In this document: positions 57,678 through 64,000 of the stretch, one piece after another
Position numbering within the stretch: position 1 is the first letter of the stretch
How the letters are laid out: every line of letters begins with the position of its first letter
Translations under genes and position numbers: made by a program
Assembly (NCBI GenBank): GCA_004764695.1
Contig: SMSO01000033.1
Location: 1,193,001-1,257,000 of the forward strand
Direction of reading: 5' to 3'
Length of the DNA stretch: 64,000 nucleotides
Source of the DNA: Schizochytrium sp. TIO01
Lineage: Eukaryota; Sar; Bigyra; Thraustochytrida; Thraustochytriidae
Notes under the pieces: model-generated
What the model was told of the DNA's origin: nothing
The model's database searches: none
The model's input: the letters and a program-made list of their open reading frames with translations, nothing else

Positions 57678-58653
57678 GATAGATTTGTTCATCATTAAAT
57701 GGGACCCTTCTATACGATAGAAATTGTAATTCATTCCAATAGAGTTATTACCATGAGAAGTTTTACACTCCAATCAACTTTAGCCACAGATAATGTGCAT
57801 TAAGTATATTGCATTGGTTCATGCAACAACTATGAGCTAATAAAATTGAAATTAGGTGCTAAATTGTACCTTCCATATGTAATCAACATTAACGTTGATT
57901 TTGCGTTCAGCATACCATGAAATAAACTAGGTTTTAGTTCGAAAACAACAAATCACGCTTCTACAGTAGGTAGTTAGAGAAAGAGATAATGCAAACCACA
58001 CATGGAGTGGCATCTCGCGATACAGTATTTCTTCTCGTCACATTGCAAGCCGTGAACGCATTTATTCATTCCTGATTTCCTCCCCTTTTTTTTTTTCACA
58101 ATTATGCTGTCTACTCTTATTACGAGATGTTCCTATGCATGAACTCAAATATTTTGCAGAGCATCATTTGGCATACTTCGTGATCTCTGAACTTTATTTT
58201 TCTTTTTATTTGGAGACTAGCCGCCTTTGAACCAAACTTTCGTCCAAACATACTTTTAAAATATATTATCTATTAATCTTTAACTCTTGGCATAATTGGT
58301 TATGAAACCCCTTCGACCCAACTGACTCACGAATTGTGCAGCACAACTGGTGCCTACTCCTTCAATGTCCACCTATCAAGCGATCTGCTCTCTTTTTTCG
58401 ACAACCGAGGTCTCACCGCAGTTAAAGACGTTCTTGTATGTATCTTAAATAAGGAAGCTTCCTCACAGTAACTTAAAAACGAAGAAGAAGCAAAAAGAAG
58501 GTCTTCCTTCTTTCATTGTCTTCGCTCAGTGAGAGTAGGTACTCAAGCTAGAGATCATCAAAACTTGTGTAAAACCCAAACAAAGCCTGGCATCAGGCAA
58601 GACCTAGCACAAGGTCTGTTTGCCTGCTTGACTACTCTCGTGGATAACGCAGT
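57678..58653. other. spacer upstream of ECM29; no gene seen
   Basis: AATAAA at 57839, about 160 nt after the SET stop, could be its poly(A) signal. The rest is AT-rich, with a T-run at 58087-58096 and a GTAGGTAG at 57967. The ECM29 promoter should be in the right half. Confidence 0.55.
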
Positions 58654-61600
58654 ATGAGTGGAAATGACGAAGCTGAGGAGGTTGCCGCCTTGGATCGTGT
58701 GTTGACAAGGCTCGCTTTAACAGATGACAACGAGCGTCTTGAACGTGTGCTGGACAAACTCTTGCCACGTCTGCTCACGAGACTTGGAGACTCCGTCGCT
58801 GTGCGTAACAAAACCTTGCAGGTGCTACAGCATATCAACAAGCGTGTTAAGGACACTTTGAGCATTAAATTGCCATGCTTCGACCTCGTCGAGCTCACAA
58901 AATCTCGTGCAGCCAGTAGCAACATTACAGTGAACTTCGCTTTGGTGTATATCGAAATGGGTGCAGATCGACTAACTCCGGGCGAGAAAACACGGCTCGC
59001 ACCACAAATTTGTGAAGGTCTTGCAGATTTTCAGCCTGCACAGCGTGTCATTGCACTCCGCGTCTTGAGAAATGTGCTCCCAGCAATCACATTTTCGACA
59101 GAACTCGGTTGGTTCACGCCAGACACTACGCAGGAAGACCGAGCTGTGCTCTTGAGCTACTTTCTTGATTGGCTTTTTTTTGTTCCAGCAAGTCGATCGG
59201 CCACAACTAGAGTAATTCCGCCGGGGCTTACGCCAAGCCGTGTAGACGGCTTGAAGAGTAAGGCTGGCGAACTTCCGGATGCCGCAATCTTATCAGAAGT
59301 CCAGCAGTCCATTCTTCGCATGCTATCTGCACAGATATTCACTCCAGAAGAGTGTCTCCCGCACTTGGTCGTAGCACGCAGTGGTTTACGCCACGAGGTT
59401 GTAGATGCAGCTGAGATGACCATGGTACAAGTCATGAGAATTGTGGACCTTAACAAGCCTTCTCTCTTAGTTAATCTAATGTCTCTGGCTGCCCCATCAG
59501 TGAAAGAGTATGGTCAGACAGATGGATTGCGAAAAGAAGCTTCTGCTTCCGTAAGGGAGCGTGCCATAAGTGTTTTGTTACAGGCTGGGCCTGAAGGCTT
59601 ATCTGCAACTGTGGAACCTGCTACATTGGTAATTGAGGATGCACTAATCGGTACAGCAAGTGGGTCCTCAATGCGAGTACTCGCCCTGGAATTTATGGAG
59701 GTCCTTTTACGTGCAGTTCCCGCTGATGCGTTGATAGAAGCAAAGAGTGACTCAAAGCTTTCTCTTATCATCCGCAAACAGCTCGAACAAGTGAAGCAAT
59801 ATGCTACGAACCGGAATCGTTTGCAAGAGAGAGAACGCACGTATACTGCTCTTGGCCGTCTAGCTCATAAATTTCCAGCCATGTTTAGCGACAGCGTTCT
59901 TCTTGTCTCGGATCTGGTCAGTCTGCTTGAGGTTGATACTGAGATTCGCTTGTCAATTCAGGAAGCCCTGGGCAGTCTCTGTTTAGCCTTTTTACCTTCT
60001 TCAGGTGCATCTGCAAATGCAAGGACCACCATCAAGAAAATGATGCTGCCATATGCTTCGAGTACTGAACCACGTGCGCGATTGGTGGCTGCTGACTGGT
60101 GTAGACGTCTCTTTGGTTTTGAAGATTGTGAGTCACGTTTGGTATGTCTACGCCTCGCTTGCGACGGAGACCTCGCGACGCGCCAGGTTGCAATTCGGGG
60201 TCTTCTTCCAGAGCTATGTGGTCTACGCGGAGAAGCAGACGCTGCCTTGCCTCGCACAACATTGGAGTCTCAAGATGATCAAACGCGTAGAAAGAGGCGC
60301 CGTATGGAGCGCCGTGTTGAGAAATTCAGTTCTTGGGCCGTGGAAACACTGTCCACAGCTGCTGGTGTTGACCCTTCAAGACTGGCTTTGGCCTGGACGG
60401 ATTCTGTGCATTTATCTGAAGAGCACGCCATTCTTGTTCGCCGCTCCAAAGCAGGTGAGTTTCCACCTTTTAGTATTTGGATAAACTTTCTTGAAGGCCA
60501 GGAAAGATATCTAGAGGAAATGGCAGCATCTATGGATCGCATTCAACAAGCCCAGCTCGCCTCAATTTTGGGGTTTACGAGTGCATGCCTTGAGCAAACG
60601 GCTCATTTGGACCTTGAAACTCCTCGTACCAATCATCTAGAATTCTTTCGTTCTATCGTAGAAAAGGGCATGCAAGCTCGTGACGTAACTCAGATTAGAG
60701 TACTGCACCGAGTGGCATCAAAAAGTTTGCTCATACTCGTCGCTCGTCATTCTACTATTGCTGACATGCTGAAAACAGAGTGGCTACTTACATGGCTGGC
60801 AGCAGATTCGCCTGTCGTAAGAGAAAATGTAGCCGACCTTGTCGCATATTCCTCTGATGCCCGTAGTGACCCCAGCTTTATCACTGTTCTCTTGGAACGT
60901 GCTTCAAAACGAGTTCCGTCTGCAGCTGCAGCTCGCCATGGCGCTGTGCTCGCCATGGGGCGTCTTCTTGGGGAATCAGACCTTGAAATGGCCACGATGA
61001 AAACATTAAGCGAAAATCTATTAAAATTATTGCAAGAGCGTTCTAAGTTTAGAATTGTCACAGTGGCTACAATTGATGCTGTCGGTAGGGCAGCACAAAA
61101 GGACTGTCTAGCACTCGATGAGGAACAACTTAAAGATGTTGTCGAAGAGTTGCGCAAAATCACACAGGTTGAAGCACAGAGCAAGCAGGACGGCAACAGT
61201 GGCTCATCTTCATCATCTTCAGGAGGTGCCAGTGCTGCTGATGCTGAAACTTCCAATTTTGCTGCCATTGCTGGTGCTTTGCGAGCTTTGGGCAGTATTG
61301 CTGTCGTGGCACCGGACAACATCCGAGACGATATTATGCAAGTTTTGCTTGATGCTGGAACACAAAAGGAAGTTGAAGTACAACTGGTAATTGCCGAAGC
61401 TTATTCAAAGCTTGCGAAACGCAGTGACCAGGTTCTTAATGATGTAATTACACTAATTGTACGCAACGCTTCTACATCCATTCGGAACCGAGTCCGTGCC
61501 TCATCAGCATTTTGGCTATTGCAGATTGTGCGAGATTTTGCCTCTGAGGAATCTCTCCAATCTCATTTAGACGACTGCCATAGCACTTTTGCGCGCCTTT

Positions 61601-64000
61601 TGCGTGAACGCTCCGAGCTGACTCGCGAGTGTGCAGCTCGCGGCATGTCTTGGTGCTTCTACGCCGCTAGCAAGAATGGATTGCGCGACGAGCTTGTTTC
61701 AAGCCTTCCTCGCCACTTGGCTGTGAAGAGTACATTTATGTCAGACCTTAAACGCGACTACGAGAAGCAGAAAAGCAAGGAGGCTGCCGAGCGTGAGGGC
61801 GGCTTGGACGGAGCAGCACGTGCCGCTTCTGCAGCCGCGTCTGGAGGCACTGGGAATGATGACGATGATGATGAAGCAAATGTTGTGGACTTGCAAGCAA
61901 TGGCAGACCAGCTGAGGCAGGTTGTAGCGCCAGACGGCACAGTACGGACAGACGAGAATCAAGGTGGCCCAGCCCGCAATCCAGTAATTCTTCCGTTGCA
62001 TGCTGCATACAAAGAAATGTATGAGGTTGCAGTCCGCGTGCGACGGCCCGACTTAGTGTATCGCCTGTTATACCTCAGTGTTGGCGACCCTCTCTGGAGG
62101 ACTGCGTCTACGCGCCACTTTCGTTGTCCTGAGTTTGATGTGGACGAAATTGAGCTCGCTGCTGGTGAGAGCTCGACTGAGGACCAAGAAAAAGCAGAAG
62201 TGGTTCTCACTCATGGGCTAGATGCATCTATTGTAGAAACCCTTATTCCTATTCTTTTTCACTACCGGTATGACACCGATAAAGCAATGCGATCTGCCAT
62301 GACAAAATTGTGGGAAACCATTAGCTTCGACCTCGGCACAGACGTTGAAATTCTTCGGGGTTGTCTTGACGAAATAGTGCAAGAGCTTCTGCGAAACATT
62401 GGATCCAAAAAGGTGCGAGAGCGCCAAGCCGGCGCCCTCGCTATGGTCTTTGTCATTCGCGAAACTCCGGATTCTGATCTCCTGCGATACTTGGAGGATA
62501 TCTGGGTTCTTTCCCTCCGCTTGCTAGATGATCTGAGCGACGCCACGAAAGAGGCTGCTTTGAGATTGGCCAAAGCTTTGAATAACCTGACAGTACGTCT
62601 TTGTTCTATCAAAGAGAAAAGGACCAAGGAGTCTCGCCAGATTGCGCAAGAAGCGCTTGACATCGTTTTGCCTTTTCTAGTTGAGCAAGGACTCGGACGA
62701 AACCAAAGCAAGGAGGGCCAAGCCGTCAGTGTCCATACACTTGCACGCGTAGTGAAGGCTGCTGATGCGAATATTCGTCCTCATATTGCTGTTGTTATGA
62801 TTCGACTTTTGGAGAGCATGAGTGATCTGGAAGATCAAGTACTTCAATATGCTATGTTTCATACAAGCGATCAAGGCGGAGACCTACAAGTGAGTCGCGA
62901 GCAGCTTGAGACATTGCGGATTCAAGCTTCAAATGCGTCCCCTATGCAGGAAGCAGTTGAAGTATGCATTGATCAAATTCCAGCGAATGACGATCTCGGG
63001 GAGATTTGTCCGGAGCTTGCTCGCTTAGCCCGCTCTGGTGTCGGTCTGCCTACTCTAGCAGCCACAGCACGCGCCATTGCACGCATTGTAGCCCGTAGGG
63101 AGCTAGAGGAATCTCTGCGGCCTTATGCTGGTATCCTTCTCAAAGGTCTCGCCGCCTCGCTCAACGACAGAAGTAGTACCGTGCGTAGGACTTTTGCTGC
63201 CACGGCAGCAGCAGTTGCTCGTTTGGCGCCTGACAATGAGGTTCATGCATATGTTCAAGGTTTGCACAAGATTTACGTAAATAGCTTTGATGATGCTCGG
63301 GGCCGACTTACAACTGGCGGTGCAGTGCGCGAACTATTGAGTCGTTGCCCTGATGCTTTTCAAGAGCATCGCGATGTGCTTTTGCCTTTCATTTTCCTTG
63401 CTCGCCACGATGATGATGAAGAAATTTCTGACATGTGGCAACAGATCTGGATTGAAAATGCGGGTACCATTTCTCACGGTGTAAGCAATCATTTGGCACT
63501 TTTGATGCCAGCTTGTGAAGATGCTTTAACAAATACTTCCTGGCTTCGCAAACGTCAGGGCGCAGAGGCATTGCGTAGTATTGCATCAAATGTTGACAGT
63601 GAACGCATCTTGCAATATGCTGGGGCCATGCTTGATATGCTTGTTGCTGCGCTTCCAGGTCGGATTTGGAGTGGCAAAGAGTCTGTTCTTGCTGCCACAT
63701 GTGAGGTTTGGCGCCGCACGAGAACACTGCCGACAGTTTCCGATGACTATCGCTCACCCGAAGCATTTTGTATCAATGTTCTTCTCCCTGAGGCATCACG
63801 CTCGGGTGGTAATATCCCTAAAGCCTATACAATAGCTGCTTTTGATGCTATCACCACAGTGTGTGCTGCTGGCAACCCAACTAGCATTGATTTGATCGAA
63901 AAGCTTTTCGAGCGGGCTGAACAGGATGATAAAGATTCACAGATTGCTGCAAAGTCCTTTGAGGCGATTGGCACAGCGTGGTATGCTGAAGTGCCTGAAG
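58654..64000 (+). CDS. ECM29: ECM29 proteasome adaptor/scaffold, partial (C-terminus beyond the right edge)
   Basis: ECM29 is a HEAT-repeat protein that binds and stabilises 26S proteasomes and ties them to membranes and motors. The ATG at 58654 has an in-frame stop nine bases upstream, and the frame stays open to the window edge (1782 codons), close to the family's usual 1800-1870 residues, so little is missing. The N-terminus matches the family pattern: ALDRVLTRLALTDDNERLER, then LLTRLGDSVAVRNKTLQVLQ, HINKRVKDTLSIKLP and FALVYIEMGADRL. The remainder is built of helical HEAT-like repeats, with Ser/Gly- and Asp-rich linkers near 61190-61230 and 61790-61880. No intron or frame change was seen on the coding lines I translated. 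Confidence 0.93.
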   Translation, partial: MSGNDEAEEVAALDRVLTRLALTDDNERLERVLDKLLPRLLTRLGDSVAVRNKTLQVLQHINKRVKDTLSIKLPCFDLVELTKSRAASSNITVNFALVYIEMGADRLTPGEKTRLAPQICEGLADFQPAQRVIALRVLRNVLPAITFSTELGWFTPDTTQEDRAVLLSYFLDWLFFVPASRSATTRVIPPGLTPSRVDGLKSKAGELPDAAILSEVQQSILRMLSAQIFTPEECLPHLVVARSGLRHEVVDAAEMTMVQVMRIVDLNKPSLLVNLMSLAAPSVKEYGQTDGLRKEASASVRERAISVLLQAGPEGLSATVEPATLVIEDALIGTASGSSMRVLALEFMEVLLRAVPADALIEAKSDSKLSLIIRKQLEQVKQYATNRNRLQERERTYTALGRLAHKFPAMFSDSVLLVSDLVSLLEVDTEIRLSIQEALGSLCLAFLPSSGASANARTTIKKMMLPYASSTEPRARLVAADWCRRLFGFEDCESRLVCLRLACDGDLATRQVAIRGLLPELCGLRGEADAALPRTTLESQDDQTRRKRRRMERRVEKFSSWAVETLSTAAGVDPSRLALAWTDSVHLSEEHAILVRRSKAGEFPPFSIWINFLEGQERYLEEMAASMDRIQQAQLASILGFTSACLEQTAHLDLETPRTNHLEFFRSIVEKGMQARDVTQIRVLHRVASKSLLILVARHSTIADMLKTEWLLTWLAADSPVVRENVADLVAYSSDARSDPSFITVLLERASKRVPSAAAARHGAVLAMGRLLGESDLEMATMKTLSENLLKLLQERSKFRIVTVATIDAVGRAAQKDCLALDEEQLKDVVEELRKITQVEAQSKQDGNSGSSSSSSGGASAADAETSNFAAIAGALRALGSIAVVAPDNIRDDIMQVLLDAGTQKEVEVQLVIAEAYSKLAKRSDQVLNDVITLIVRNASTSIRNRVRASSAFWLLQIVRDFASEESLQSHLDDCHSTFARLLRERSELTRECAARGMSWCFYAASKNGLRDELVSSLPRHLAVKSTFMSDLKRDYEKQKSKEAAEREGGLDGAARAASAAASGGTGNDDDDDEANVVDLQAMADQLRQVVAPDGTVRTDENQGGPARNPVILPLHAAYKEMYEVAVRVRRPDLVYRLLYLSVGDPLWRTASTRHFRCPEFDVDEIELAAGESSTEDQEKAEVVLTHGLDASIVETLIPILFHYRYDTDKAMRSAMTKLWETISFDLGTDVEILRGCLDEIVQELLRNIGSKKVRERQAGALAMVFVIRETPDSDLLRYLEDIWVLSLRLLDDLSDATKEAALRLAKALNNLTVRLCSIKEKRTKESRQIAQEALDIVLPFLVEQGLGRNQSKEGQAVSVHTLARVVKAADANIRPHIAVVMIRLLESMSDLEDQVLQYAMFHTSDQGGDLQVSREQLETLRIQASNASPMQEAVEVCIDQIPANDDLGEICPELARLARSGVGLPTLAATARAIARIVARRELEESLRPYAGILLKGLAASLNDRSSTVRRTFAATAAAVARLAPDNEVHAYVQGLHKIYVNSFDDARGRLTTGGAVRELLSRCPDAFQEHRDVLLPFIFLARHDDDEEISDMWQQIWIENAGTISHGVSNHLALLMPACEDALTNTSWLRKRQGAEALRSIASNVDSERILQYAGAMLDMLVAALPGRIWSGKESVLAATCEVWRRTRTLPTVSDDYRSPEAFCINVLLPEASRSGGNIPKAYTIAAFDAITTVCAAGNPTSIDLIEKLFERAEQDDKDSQIAAKSFEAIGTAWYAEVPE

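Overview
This window looks like nuclear DNA of a unicellular eukaryote. The genes are long and mostly intronless. The few introns are short (about 80-115 nt) GT-AG introns. Gene content is nuclear-eukaryotic: VPS13, SMN, PUM3/Puf6, ECM29, wybutosine enzymes and a mitochondrial-type GatA. Spacers are AT-rich and full of microsatellites. My best guess is a stramenopile, possibly a labyrinthulomycete or thraustochytrid. That is inference from gene style and the plant-like TYW fusion, and I could not test it by search.

Layout. Positions 1-12293 (minus) hold a giant VPS13-type lipid-transfer protein. It runs off the left edge, and one frame change near 9.2 kb is best read as a short intron. A 5 kb spacer follows. 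Next comes a two-TM protein with a cysteine-rich CX3C domain (17255-18463, plus). Then come a Tudor-less SMN homologue (19962-20537, minus), a C-CAP/cofactor-C-like plus TPR protein (21474-22754, minus), mitochondrial GatA (25491-26918, plus) and PUM3/Puf6 (27572-29509, minus). A 4.7 kb single-exon fusion (30363-35072, plus) joins TYW3, kelch, TYW2 and TYW5-like JmjC modules, so several steps of tRNA-Phe wybutosine synthesis sit on one chain.

From 35.4 to 56.4 kb lies a dispersed family of five class-3 lipase-like genes. Three are on the minus strand with an N-terminal membrane anchor. Two are on the plus strand with a signal peptide. All five have a phase-1 intron at the same place in the fold. 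Two of the anchored copies carry a one-base frameshift in this sequence. The right end has a SET-domain protein (56826-57677, plus) and the proteasome adaptor ECM29 (58654 to beyond 64000, plus).

Themes. Two genes concern tRNA function: GatA (mitochondrial Gln-tRNA) and the TYW fusion (cytosolic tRNA-Phe anticodon loop). PUM3 and SMN belong to ribosome and snRNP assembly. I see no operon-like linkage; neighbours appear independently transcribed. The best candidates for something undescribed are the four-module TYW fusion and the lipase array, whose members lack a recognisable FRGT/FRGS motif and share a Cys/Trp-rich insert. I found no rRNA, tRNA, CRISPR or intact transposon. Several starts were moved to the first ATG because the open frame extends upstream only through non-ATG codons.
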